Assembly: GCF_000170895.1 (NCBI RefSeq)
Contig: NZ_ABCS01000038.1
Span: 19,638-83,637, forward strand
Reading direction: 5' to 3'
DNA length: 64,000 nt
Source of the DNA: Plesiocystis pacifica SIR-1
GTDB taxonomy: Bacteria; Myxococcota_A; Polyangia; Nannocystales; Nannocystaceae
Of this stretch, positions 20,201-27,996 are shown piece by piece. Within the stretch, counting starts at the first letter, position 1. Each line of letters opens with the position of its first letter. The notes beneath the pieces were generated by a model. The model was not told where the DNA came from. It ran no database searches and was given only the letters and a program-made list of their open reading frames with translations. A program made the translations under genes and the position numbers.

Positions 20201-20680
20201 GGCCACGAACACCTGCTCGGCCACGGCTCCAACCTCGTACACGGGGACCACGTTGGGGTGGGACAGGCGCGCGAGGGACTGGGCCTCGCGGATCAGCCGG
20301 GCCCGGCGACGCTCGCTGCCGCGTTTGGAGGTCCGGACCAGCTTGAGCGCGACCTTGCGGTCGAGGTCGGGGTCGTAGGCCGTGTAGACGATGCCGACCC
20401 CGCCCGTCCCGATGACCTCGATGATGATGTAGCGGTTGAACAGCGCGCCGGGCTCGAGGGGGCGCTCGGCCTCGGGGCGCCAGCCAGGCTCGAGGTCCAC
20501 GCGCACCTCGCCCTGGGACTCGAGGGCCTCGGCGCGCTCGCTGCGACGCAGCGCGTCCACGGCGGCTGCGGCAAGCACCGCTCCCGGATCAGTGGGCCCT
20601 TCGGGGCGAGGCGACCCTCCCCGCGCGGACGAGTCCTCGCGCGCACCCACGCGCGCCTCGCTCGGATCCACCGGGGTCAT
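17261..20680 (-). CDS. Ser/Thr protein kinase with TPR domain
   Basis: A 1139-aa Hanks-type kinase. The glycine loop is at about 90-98 (GTGGVGIVY), the ATP Lys is in VALKLV (113), the catalytic loop is HRDFKPDN (204-211) and DFG is at 224-226. A transmembrane helix (LVLISTLLLAFAFAGAGVAL) lies near residue 385-405. The C-terminal 600 residues contain many tetratricopeptide units of the kinesin-light-chain type (paired helices around ALA, LGHLDAALATFEQA, RRDYAAAEQSYREAE). This kinase-TM-TPR layout is very common in Nannocystineae. TATGAT ends 6 nt before the ATG. Targets are unknown. Confidence 0.93.
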   Translation of the reverse strand: MTPVDPSEARVGAREDSSARGGSPRPEGPTDPGAVLAAAAVDALRRSERAEALESQGEVRVDLEPGWRPEAERPLEPGALFNRYIIIEVIGTGGVGIVYTAYDPDLDRKVALKLVRTSKRGSERRRARLIREAQSLARLSHPNVVPVYEVGAVAEQVFVAMEFIDGQTMREWLEAKRRSWRDIVGLYVQAGRGLAAAHAADIIHRDFKPDNVLVGHDGRVRVLDFGLAIPASDAAFESHAEGILDTNGRARRESADEPDADDEPRRRQRAKSLPNLLATPTPLTIEGRIMGTPAYMAPEQADGRAADSRADQYSFCVALWEALFGQRPRRGEALKIKRGHPGASEVPGRVRKVLERGLNPDPERRYVDMVSLLDALEAQPRSTPLVLISTLLLAFAFAGAGVALTLGLSEDDEAPCAPRSESLAGVWDEDLRERIGARLTASTATFAPDTWATMASELDAWTERWLEVGVQTCEATHVTREQSAEMLDLRMACLDRQLNTVAAVTTVLATDAGAEAGTEAGSDEQPARAGVATLLDEALDAILTLPDPLRCRRASLLDELDRRQPKPELVDAIIEVRAKLTRVDGLLALGQYNQARALLTKLDERSIELDFAPLDAQLHLAHGRLFLLTGEQSAGIFELTEAWLLAQSAGDDELTIEASNRLTEAHTAEGAFEEAQLWHRIGTSTFERIDGDPKTKARLLRAGATLAHQRGDYERALADRLEVVDIVETLYGEDHVEVGRELLHLAVTRERLAHWDEGRSELERALTIVDAELGRGHPLRAEALNGFGTLLRYQGKNRQALELHREALQIYEAAYADVGGLHVAVSGTWNKIGIAHHSLADHEAMKAAFERARDILIELFGPDNARLVSVYQNLATAEAELGHLDAALATFEQAKRVALSTYGERHNSVGFIHYNTGELLFERRDYAAAEQSYREAEGVWRDLVGGEHELVGLAMGGRAKAMHRQGEVEDSLELQRKSLNLREKVLGTEHEELAQHLLWIGIGELERDPEAHPGSVTRAIVVLERGVSLLDQADAAHPVVLAQTEFNLARARWQVAAAAPARADAGAAEPKTSPASRTEAIALARKAKRSLERLREETPHASGAHERAEPSAQTDEAGDPTNERAALLEEINAWLSQHE

Positions 20681-20686
20681 CGGCGC

Positions 20687-20692
20687 ATCATA
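20687..20692 (-). promoter_or_regulatory. Putative -10 element for the kinase-TPR gene
   Basis: TATGAT followed by 6 nt and the ATG at 20680; the closest match to the pattern in the window. Confidence 0.6.
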
Positions 20693-20726
20693 GCGCTCGG
20701 CGAGGCTCCCAAGCAGCGACTCGATT

Positions 20727-20755
20727 CAGGGACTGTGAAGTTTTCACAGTCCCTG
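20727..20755. repeat. Perfect 13-bp inverted repeat
   Basis: CAGGGACTGTGAA, 3-nt loop GTT, TTCACAGTCCCTG. It sits 35 bp upstream of the kinase -10 and 215 bp past the end of the preceding same-strand gene. It could be an operator or a weak hairpin; there is no T tract. The rest of the 290-bp gap shows no gene. Confidence 0.7.
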
Positions 20756-20970
20756 TCCACTTTGGCCGTCGTGGACGACGCCACGCCCTCCCTGCCCCAC
20801 GTCCACGACTCAGAAACGGGTTCTCTCGATGATGTGCAGTGGCGAGGCAGGGACCCCAGTCGTCGAGGGTGACGCCGAGTGGCGCGCGCAGTTGACCGAA
20901 GAGCATCGCCCGAGCGGGGGCCGAGCTCCGCCGTGACGTGAGTCATGGGGGCGCCCCCTTCGTGGCCCCG

Positions 20971-22059
20971 TCAACGCATGGGATCGCCGTCGCCGTCGAG
21001 GGCGTTGGCGACCGCCTGGTTGTGGGCCTCGGTGGTCTCGCTGCTGCCGCCGCCGCGCAGGTTGATGACCCGGCTGAGCAGGCCGAACCAGAAGGGGGCG
21101 CCGAGGGTCGTCGCGAGGATGGTGATCCCAAAGCCGATCAGCTTCATCAGCCAGTCGAACAGGTTGTTCGGGGGGGAGCGGCGGTCGACGGGGTCGAGGG
21201 ACCAGCCGAAGGGGAAGCCGTCGATGGCCTGGATGGTCTCGAGCTTGGCGATGAGCTGTTTGTCGCTGATCTGGCGGCCGGCGTCTTCGCCCTCGGAAGC
21301 CTCGCCTTCGGCCTCAGCGGCAGCCGGCTCCGCGGGCGCGTCCTCTCCGTCGGCGCCGTCGCTCGACGCGTCCTCGTCTTCGTCGCCCTCGGTTGACGCG
21401 CGCATCTCCTCGTCGAAGCCCACGGCCTGGCGCGCGATGGACAGGCGCAGCTCCGAGTTGGACCACAGCGCGTTGGCGATCATCAGGGAGTCGGCGTTGC
21501 CGACGACGGTCACCAAGGTGGCGAACACGAACGCGGTGATCTGCGAGCGCCGGCCGTAGTGGCTGCTCAGCCGCTCCATCGAGGCCTCGAACCACATCTC
21601 GATGTTGCGCTCGGCCTGGCCGAGGTCCCGGCGGGTATTGGTGCACAGGTTCAACAACACCCGGCGCAGAGGCGCCGACTCCTCGATGCCGTGGACCATC
21701 GCGTGGAGCTCCTCGTAGGTGTCCGGACGCATCCGCCGCTCCTTGTCATCGGGGGGCGCGAGCACCTCGAGCAGGGCCTTGGTGAACAGCGGCGTCGGGA
21801 TGTAGTCCGTGGAGCTGCCCTGGGCGGCCAGGCCGCGGATGATCGGGTGATTGAGGAGGTCCTTGGCGATGCCCTGATTGCGCCCGCGGGCGTCGACCCA
21901 GGTGTCGCCGAGCATGTGCGCCAGCCACCGCTTCAGGGCGCGCTCGCGGGTCGAGAAGAGGTTGGCGAAGCCCTCGGTCACCGAGGTCGTGACCAGGCTG
22001 AGCAGCGCGTAGAGGAACATCAGCCCCAGAGCGACTTCGATGATCGTGTCCTGCAGCAT
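20971..22059 (-). CDS. Uncharacterised membrane protein
   Basis: A 362-aa protein not assigned to a named family. An N-terminal hydrophobic helix (EVALGLMFLYALLSLVTTSV) is followed by a cytoplasmic region with a PTPLFTKALLEVL segment. Next come helices around FVFATLVTVVGNADSLMIAN, a highly acidic Ala/Glu-rich loop of about 50 residues, and a last hydrophobic segment (GFGITILATTLGAPFWFGLL) ending in SRVINLRG. Similar proteins occur widely in bacteria without known function. The ATG at 22059 places the first helix directly after the start; TATCGT lies 11 nt upstream. It diverges from the amidohydrolase gene. Confidence 0.75.
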   Translation of the reverse strand: MLQDTIIEVALGLMFLYALLSLVTTSVTEGFANLFSTRERALKRWLAHMLGDTWVDARGRNQGIAKDLLNHPIIRGLAAQGSSTDYIPTPLFTKALLEVLAPPDDKERRMRPDTYEELHAMVHGIEESAPLRRVLLNLCTNTRRDLGQAERNIEMWFEASMERLSSHYGRRSQITAFVFATLVTVVGNADSLMIANALWSNSELRLSIARQAVGFDEEMRASTEGDEDEDASSDGADGEDAPAEPAAAEAEGEASEGEDAGRQISDKQLIAKLETIQAIDGFPFGWSLDPVDRRSPPNNLFDWLMKLIGFGITILATTLGAPFWFGLLSRVINLRGGGSSETTEAHNQAVANALDGDGDPMR

Positions 22060-22139
22060 GGCGCGCGGCGACGATAGCAGGAAGGCGCGAGCCGCGGGGC
22101 CTGGAGGCTCGGGGGGCCACGCAGGCACGCCGGCTCGTC

Positions 22140-22145
22140 TATGAT
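22140..22145 (+). promoter_or_regulatory. Putative -10 element for the amidohydrolase gene
   Basis: TATGAT followed by 6 nt and the ATG at 22152. Confidence 0.6.
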
Positions 22146-22151
22146 CGCGCC

Positions 22152-23924
22152 ATGGCGCAGGCCGATGTCGTGATTCACGGGGGCTCGATCTTCGATGGCG
22201 AGGGTCGCCCGCCCGTGGAGGGGGATCTCGTGCTCGCCCAGGGTCGGGTGCGGGAGCTCGTCGCGGGCGGCCTGAGCGAAGCGACCCGGGCCGAGCTCGC
22301 GACCTGTGGGGCCGAGCTGCTCGACGCCCAGGGCTGCTGGGTGAGCCCCGGCTTCATCGACCTGCACACCCACTACGACGCGGAGGTCGAGATCATGCCC
22401 AGCCTCGGCGAGTCCGTGCGCCACGGCGTCACCTCGATCGTGCTCGGGAGCTGCGGCCTGAGCATGGCCGTGGGCGATCCCGTGGATCTGGCGGACATGT
22501 TCTGCCGCGTCGAGGGGATCCCGCGCAGCACGGTCAAGCCCCTGCTCGAGCAGACCAAGACCTGGGCGGGGCCCGAGGCCTACTTCGAGCACCTCGCCCA
22601 GCTCCCCCTCGGCCCCAACGTCGCGGCCTTCCTGGGCCACTCGGCGATCCGGGCAGAGGCCATGGGCCTGGGCCCGAGCCTCGACGCGCGCGTGCGGCCC
22701 CGCGCGGAGGAGCTCGCGCGCATGCAGAGCCTGCTGCGCGAGGCCCTGGACGCCGGCTACATCGGCCTGTCGATCAACACCTTGCCCTGGGACAAGATGG
22801 ACGGCGAGGAATTCCGCAGCCGGCCCACGCCCTCGGTGTTCGCCAGCTGGTCGGAGTACCGCGCGCTCGCGGAGATCCTGCGCGAGCGCGGGGCGGTGCT
22901 CCAGGGCGTGCCCAACGTGTCGACCAAGGTCAACGTCGCGCTCTTCGCCCTGCTCAGCACGGGGCTGGGTCGGCGGGCGCTCAAGACCACGCTGATCGCG
23001 ATGATGGACGCGATCGCGTCCCGGGGCATCCACCGCGTCGTCGGGACCGTGGCGCGGCTGACCAACACCTTGCTGCGCGGCGACCTGCGCTTTCAGGCCC
23101 TGCCCAACCCCTTCGACATGTGGGTCGACGGCATCGAGGTCCCGGTGTTCGAGGAGATCGGCGCGGGCACGGAGGCGCTGCACTTCCAGGACCCCGGCGA
23201 GCGCGCGGCGCTGCTCCGCGACCCGGCCTTTCGCAAGCGCTTCAAGCGACAGTGGCGAAACCCCATCCTGGGGCGGGCCTACCACCGCGACCTGGCCGAG
23301 ACCCGCATCAAGGCCTGCCCCGAGCCCGCCCTCGTCGGCCGCTCGTTCGCGGACATCGGCGCCGAGCGGGGCCTCGACCCCATCGACGCGATGCTCGATC
23401 TGGTCGCCGAGCACGGCCACGCGCTGCGCTGGTTCACCGTGGTCGCCAACGACCGCCCGCGCTGGCTGGAGTGGATCGTTCGCCACCCCGACACCCTGAT
23501 CGGCTTCTCCGACGCGGGCGCCCACCTGCGCAACATGGCCTACTACAACTTCCCGCTGCGCATGCTCAAGCTCGTCACCGACGCCCAGCGCGAGGGTCGG
23601 GCGGTGCTCAGCCCCGAGGCGGCGATTCAGCGCCTGACCTCGGAGATCGCCGATTGGCTGGGCCTCGACGTCGGCCGCCTCGCCCCGGGCAAGCGCGCCG
23701 ACGTGGTGGTCATCGATCCGGCGGGCCTCGACGACGCCCTCGAGCACATCCACGAGGAGCCGATGGCGGGCTTCGACGGGCTGAGCCGGCTGGTGCGGCG
23801 GAATGACCGCGCGACCCGGGCCGTGTACGTCGGCGGCAGGCGGGCCTTCGCCGAGGGTGCTTTCGCGCCAGGGCTCGGCCGTGAGGGCGGCTTTGGCCAG
23901 CTCCTGCGCGCGAATCACGGATAG
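22152..23924 (+). CDS. N-acyl-D-amino-acid deacylase-like amidohydrolase
   Basis: A 590-aa metal-dependent hydrolase of the D-aminoacylase (AmdA/DAA) branch of the amidohydrolase superfamily. The N-terminal beta-sandwich begins DVVIHGGSIFDGEG. The first metal motif is GFIDLHTHYDAE, followed by the family Cys region GVTSIVLGSCGLS. Downstream are FLGHSAIR, FSDAGAHLRNM (the late metal-binding Asp) and APGKRADVVVIDPA. Relatives remove acyl groups from N-acyl-D-amino acids or act on related amides. About 100 residues more than classical D-aminoacylases lie in the barrel. It is monocistronic. Confidence 0.85.
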   Translation: MAQADVVIHGGSIFDGEGRPPVEGDLVLAQGRVRELVAGGLSEATRAELATCGAELLDAQGCWVSPGFIDLHTHYDAEVEIMPSLGESVRHGVTSIVLGSCGLSMAVGDPVDLADMFCRVEGIPRSTVKPLLEQTKTWAGPEAYFEHLAQLPLGPNVAAFLGHSAIRAEAMGLGPSLDARVRPRAEELARMQSLLREALDAGYIGLSINTLPWDKMDGEEFRSRPTPSVFASWSEYRALAEILRERGAVLQGVPNVSTKVNVALFALLSTGLGRRALKTTLIAMMDAIASRGIHRVVGTVARLTNTLLRGDLRFQALPNPFDMWVDGIEVPVFEEIGAGTEALHFQDPGERAALLRDPAFRKRFKRQWRNPILGRAYHRDLAETRIKACPEPALVGRSFADIGAERGLDPIDAMLDLVAEHGHALRWFTVVANDRPRWLEWIVRHPDTLIGFSDAGAHLRNMAYYNFPLRMLKLVTDAQREGRAVLSPEAAIQRLTSEIADWLGLDVGRLAPGKRADVVVIDPAGLDDALEHIHEEPMAGFDGLSRLVRRNDRATRAVYVGGRRAFAEGAFAPGLGREGGFGQLLRANHG

Positions 23925-24516
23925 TCACAGAGTGTATTAAAATTGGGGCACTCTGCCTCAGATATGCGCACTCCTGTGTCATGAGATGAGCGATACCGCA
24001 CGCTTGACGCTCTCTCGAATTCCAGTGTAGCTGAAATCTCATGGTAATCACAGGAGGGCGCGGAGTGCTCGCTGCTCTACTCGAGTACACTCGCTCTGTA
24101 ATCGATCGCTCTCTTTTTTCATGACTGCGAGCTCGCCTTCGGTACGAGGGATTTGTGCTATTGCACACTGCGACAAGTTTTAAAAATAGAAAAACGCGCA
24201 CTTTTTGGCATGGGGACTCGTTTTGAAGTGTCCCGAAGACCGCTTTGCCCTGTTTCGCCACGACCCATACATCTCATTTTGAATCAAAATGAGGATTGAC
24301 CGTGACAGGATGGGACATCTGTTGCGATTCCACCCTCATCGAAATTTTCTTGAAAGGTGGGATGTCCGAAGGTACAGAACCAATGTCTTCGATTTCAGCC
24401 GATTTGAAATCTGGACGACGGTGAGACCGCCGAATCAACGGCGACAGTTCCTGGCTTTCACGGCACGGATGCCACGAATGGGAATTGGCTCGATGACCCT
24501 CAAAGAGGACGACGAC
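23925..24516. other. AT-rich intergenic region, 592 bp, no gene seen
   Basis: Much lower GC than the surroundings, with stop codons in all frames over most of its length. It contains a 21-bp perfect palindrome (24273-24293). A frame is open from 24289 into the ThDP gene, but it reads as leader sequence. A 12-mer TCCAGTGTAGCT (24021-24032) recurs at 63368-63379. Confidence 0.6.
24273..24293. repeat. 21-bp perfect palindrome upstream of the ThDP gene
   Basis: CTCATTTTGA, one central A, TCAAAATGAG. Very AT-rich against the local background, about 225 bp before the start codon. Candidate operator for a dimeric regulator. Confidence 0.65.
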
Positions 24517-26412
24517 ATGGCAGTCGACAACAGCGCACGGAAGCGAGGAGCCTGGCTCCGCACCATCGACGGCGGGGAGGCGCCTCCGACCAGGGAGGTC
24601 GGGGGCGCGCCCGAGCCGTCTGGCGACGACGAGTTCGTCGAGGATTGCCCGCAGCTGCGCGGGCGCGCGGGCACGGGCCCGTGGGAGCTGTGGGAGGAGC
24701 TGCCCGGACCCGTCGCTGGGGTCGAGGTCACGAGCTTCTCCGACGCCTTCGTCGAGATCCTCGGGGAGCTGGGCATCGAGCACGCCTACGGGATCTCGGG
24801 CGGCGCCATCGTACCTTTCTACGACGCGCTGTCTCGCTCGCAGCTGTCGGTGATCCACTGTCGCCACGAGGCCGGGGCGGCCTTCGCCGCCCTCGAGGAC
24901 TCCCTGGCCAGCGGCCGCCCGACGGTGGTGTTCACGACGACCGGGCCGGGCATCACCAACGCGCTCACGGGCCTGGTCGCCGCGCGCTGGGAAGGCGCCA
25001 AGGTGCTGTTCATCTCGGCCGCGACGCCCCTGGCCCAGACGGGCCGCGGCGCCTTCCAGGACACCAGCTTCCACACCCTCCCGGTCGGCCTGTTCACCGC
25101 GGGCTCGGTGTTCGACTACGTCGAGACCGTCGCCGCGCCGGAGCAGCTCGCCCGGGTCGCGCGTCGGCTCGAGACGGGCCTGGCCAAGGTCGGGGGCTTC
25201 GTCGCCCACGTCAGCGTGCCGACCGATCTACAGCGCGCCGAGGTCACCCGCGACCGCGGGGTTCGGCGCGGCAGCCTGATGCGGATGGGTTGCGACCCCG
25301 AGGCCGTGGCGAGCATCGCCCAGGAGCTCCGCGACACCTCGGCTGGGCCGACGGCCATCTGGGTTGGCTTCGGCGCCCGCTCGGCCGCCCCGCAGATCCG
25401 CGCCTTGGCCGAGCGCCTGGGCGCGGCGGTGATGAGCTCGCCCCGGGGCAAGGGGGTGTTCCCCGAGTCCCACCCCCAGTTCATCGGCGTCACGGGCTTC
25501 GCCGGCCACAGCCACGTCAAGAGCTGGATCGAGCGTCACCGGCCGCAGCGCGTGCTCGTCCTCGGCACCCGCCTGGGCGAGTTCACGACCTTTTGGGATC
25601 CCCGGATGGTGCCGGATCAGGGCTTCATCCACGTCGACATCGATCCCGACGCCGGCGGCGAGGCCTACCCGCTGGCCTACACGCGCACCGTGCAGGCGGA
25701 GATCGGCGCCTTCGTCGGGGCCCTGCTCGAGCAACTCGACGATCACGTGCCCGCGACCATGCCCGGGCGCGGCTACCTCGGCCCCCAGCGCCTCGATCCC
25801 GTCGAAGATCGCCGGGTGCGGCCGACCTTCCTGATGCAGTGCGTCCAGGACGGAGTGGTCGACGCGGGCGCGCGGGTCATGACCGAGGCCGGCAACGCCT
25901 TCGCCTGGGGCAACCATCTGCTGCGCTTCGACGAGCCCAACCGCTACCGCGTCTCGACGGGCTTCGGGTCCATGGGCCACGCGGTCACGGGCGTGATCGG
26001 GGCGGCGCTGGCCGAGCCCGGGCGCAAGGCCGTGGCGATCGCGGGCGACGGCGCGATGCTCATGAACAGCGAGATCAGCACCGCGGTGCAGTACGGCCTG
26101 CCCGCGGTGTGGATCGTGCTCAACGACTCGCAGTACGGGATGATCGACCACGGCATGCGCCACGGCGGCTACGCGCCGGAGTCCGTCAGCATGCCGTCGA
26201 CGGACTTCGTCGCCATCGCCCGGGCCATGGGCGCAGACGGCGTTGCGGTGCGGGACGAGTCAGAGCTCGCCGCGGCCCTCGAGCAAGCGATGCGCGCCGA
26301 GGGGCCCTTCGTCGTCGACGTGCACATCGACCCCAACCAGCGGGCGCCCTTCCTCGAGCGCGCCGACGGCCTGTTCAAGGCCAAGCCCTGGCAGGGTCCG
26401 CCGCGGGCTTGA
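24517..26412 (+). CDS. Acetolactate-synthase-like ThDP-dependent enzyme
   Basis: A 631-aa thiamine-diphosphate enzyme with the three-domain layout of acetolactate synthase. The N-terminal Pyr domain carries the catalytic Glu (E118) in HCRHEAGAAFAA, then a central domain, then the PP domain with GDGAMLMNSEISTA and LNDSQYGM for ThDP/Mg binding. The ATG at 24517 is chosen because AAAGAGGA lies 7 nt upstream. The first 65 residues are an extra Gly/Pro/Asp-rich extension not found in IlvB. No regulatory (IlvN) or branched-chain gene is nearby; the neighbours are a terpene synthase and STAS-like proteins. An acyloin-forming role in secondary metabolism is possible, but the substrate is unknown. Confidence 0.85.
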   Translation: MAVDNSARKRGAWLRTIDGGEAPPTREVGGAPEPSGDDEFVEDCPQLRGRAGTGPWELWEELPGPVAGVEVTSFSDAFVEILGELGIEHAYGISGGAIVPFYDALSRSQLSVIHCRHEAGAAFAALEDSLASGRPTVVFTTTGPGITNALTGLVAARWEGAKVLFISAATPLAQTGRGAFQDTSFHTLPVGLFTAGSVFDYVETVAAPEQLARVARRLETGLAKVGGFVAHVSVPTDLQRAEVTRDRGVRRGSLMRMGCDPEAVASIAQELRDTSAGPTAIWVGFGARSAAPQIRALAERLGAAVMSSPRGKGVFPESHPQFIGVTGFAGHSHVKSWIERHRPQRVLVLGTRLGEFTTFWDPRMVPDQGFIHVDIDPDAGGEAYPLAYTRTVQAEIGAFVGALLEQLDDHVPATMPGRGYLGPQRLDPVEDRRVRPTFLMQCVQDGVVDAGARVMTEAGNAFAWGNHLLRFDEPNRYRVSTGFGSMGHAVTGVIGAALAEPGRKAVAIAGDGAMLMNSEISTAVQYGLPAVWIVLNDSQYGMIDHGMRHGGYAPESVSMPSTDFVAIARAMGADGVAVRDESELAAALEQAMRAEGPFVVDVHIDPNQRAPFLERADGLFKAKPWQGPPRA

Positions 26413-26419
26413 GTCATCG

Positions 26420-26514
26420 CTAGCAGCCGCCCACGGGTTCAACGCCAGCTGAGTCCGTGGACGATGCTTTCGTGGATCATGGGTCCCGGCGCGGCCGGGG
26501 TGGGCGACTGCTAG
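26420..26514. repeat. 15-bp inverted repeat spanning a convergent gene gap
   Basis: CTAGCAGCCGCCCAC (26420-26434) and GTGGGCGACTGCTAG (26500-26514) pair with one mismatch across 65 bp. The right arm includes the stop codon of the minus-strand gene. It may act as a bidirectional terminator stem. Confidence 0.6.
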
Positions 26515-26975
26515 AGCCGGGCGAGGGCGCCGGCGATGGTGTCGGCCTCGACGACCATCCCACCGCGCTGGGCCATGATCTCGGGCAGCCACTCGGCCGC
26601 GGCCGCCGTGGTCGAGAAGGTCTCGATCGGGAAGCTGCTGCGGCTGACCACGGTGAGGGTCCGGGTCACGGCCCGGACCAGGCTCCCGCGCACGCCTCCA
26701 AACTCGATCACCAGGGCGTTGCCGAGGATCTGCGAGTCGAGCTCGAGGATGGTCTGGTCGAAGACCTTGCGGACCCCGCCGTCGGGGGGCCCCACCCCAT
26801 CCCGGAGCACGGTCAGCACGGCGAGGCCCTGGCCGCTCGCGATCTTGGGGAAGGTGTCACAGACCAAGCGCGCGCGTTCGACCGTCGGCGTCTGGCGCCA
26901 AACGATGATCGCCAGGTTGGCGAGGCGGGCGAGGCAGTAGCCCGCGGTGTCGGCCAGGATCTCGGCTTCGGTCAT
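26511..26975 (-). CDS. Small STAS-like protein
   Basis: A 154-aa cytoplasmic protein, family not firmly recognised. It alternates helices and strands (NLAIIVWRQ, LAVLTVLRDG, NALVIEFGG, FPIETFSTTAAAAEWL) in a way that resembles STAS/SpoIIAA-like folds. The same pattern is present in the 142-aa protein at 29202-29630, with a matching final strand-helix. The ATG at 26975 has AGAGGTG upstream. It is convergent with the ThDP gene, and an inverted repeat covers its 3' end. A regulatory binding role is only inference. Confidence 0.6.
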   Translation of the reverse strand: MTEAEILADTAGYCLARLANLAIIVWRQTPTVERARLVCDTFPKIASGQGLAVLTVLRDGVGPPDGGVRKVFDQTILELDSQILGNALVIEFGGVRGSLVRAVTRTLTVVSRSSFPIETFSTTAAAAEWLPEIMAQRGGMVVEADTIAGALARL

Positions 26976-27996
26976 GGACGCTGCACCTCTTCTAACACGG
27001 GCGGGAGGTCCGCGGATGGCCATGACTCCTCCCCAGGGCGGGCTGGACCGCAGGCTGGGAGAGACTCGCCACCCGCTCATGTCGACACCGCCGGCGCCGT
27101 CGAGCCGGTGTCTCCGAAAGTGGGAGAGACTCGGTATATGTACTCCGCTGCGCGCTTGAATCAATTGCGGGGGCCGATCTCCGGTGAACTTGGATCACGG
27201 GAGGGTGACCATTTGGCCGGAATTCGGCCCCTTTGGCCAGTTCTGGGCCGCTTCGAGTGCGCTCCGACTACACGAAATTCAATCACGCTGGCATCATTAT
27301 TCGTGAACGGCAATTTTCTTGCCTGACTGGAATTGTGTTTGGTGCGATAAATGTAGTGACATCAATCAGCTGTTGATGCACTCTCGTGAGGGCAGGAATG
27401 CCGAGGTGCTGGCCGGCGTGGTGTGTCGATGACACGGGTGTGGGTTGGCGAGGAAATGGGACAGCAGCACCTCGGCATCCTTGCTGGCTTCGCGGGTGAC
27501 GTTCACCGGGTGGCCCGGCTCGAGACCGCGGTCTCGGGCTGGGCTGCTGGCGCTGGATGACCCTGGCCGCGCGGGCGGCTCGCTGAGGATCGTTCGCCGA
27601 GCCATCGGGCAGTCAGGGCCTGTGATTGGGCAGTCACGGAGATCGCAGAAGAAAAACGCGTACTGTGCGCCGCGTGTGATGTCAGCACGCGAGACTGGGA
27701 TTCTCCGACGGCCCGAGCGAAAACGCCCTGTTACAGCAGAGCTGGAATTCCAAAGTGGCCATTCGATCATCCAGCAAAACACGAAATTTAGCGATATCAA
27801 GCGCCCCTACGCCGTTTGGCGCTTCGTCGAGGGCAACATTAGCTGCCATCCGTAGTTCAGCCAGGCCAGAAAAATTATAGTGATCTGTTGCATTCCGCCC
27901 CGCCCGGAGGTATCGATTTCTTGCGCCGGCTAGCCGACCCATTGGTGAGCAAACCGACCAGCTTTTCACACATCCACTCCCGACGAGCTGACAGCC
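26976..27996. other. 1021-bp intergenic region before the terpene synthase, no gene seen
   Basis: Mixed composition with AT-rich stretches at about 27280-27380 and 27700-27900. A TATAGT hexamer at 27876-27881 could be the -10 of the terpene synthase promoter, giving a leader of about 110 nt. Two GGGCAGTCA copies lie near 27608 and 27628. Open frames here have no coding character. Confidence 0.5.

Noticed and set aside
17267..20872. A 1201-codon plus-strand frame opposite the kinase-TPR gene
   Set aside because: High GC leaves long antisense frames open; its translation is Leu/Gly/Val/Ala-rich low complexity, whereas the minus strand has complete kinase motifs.
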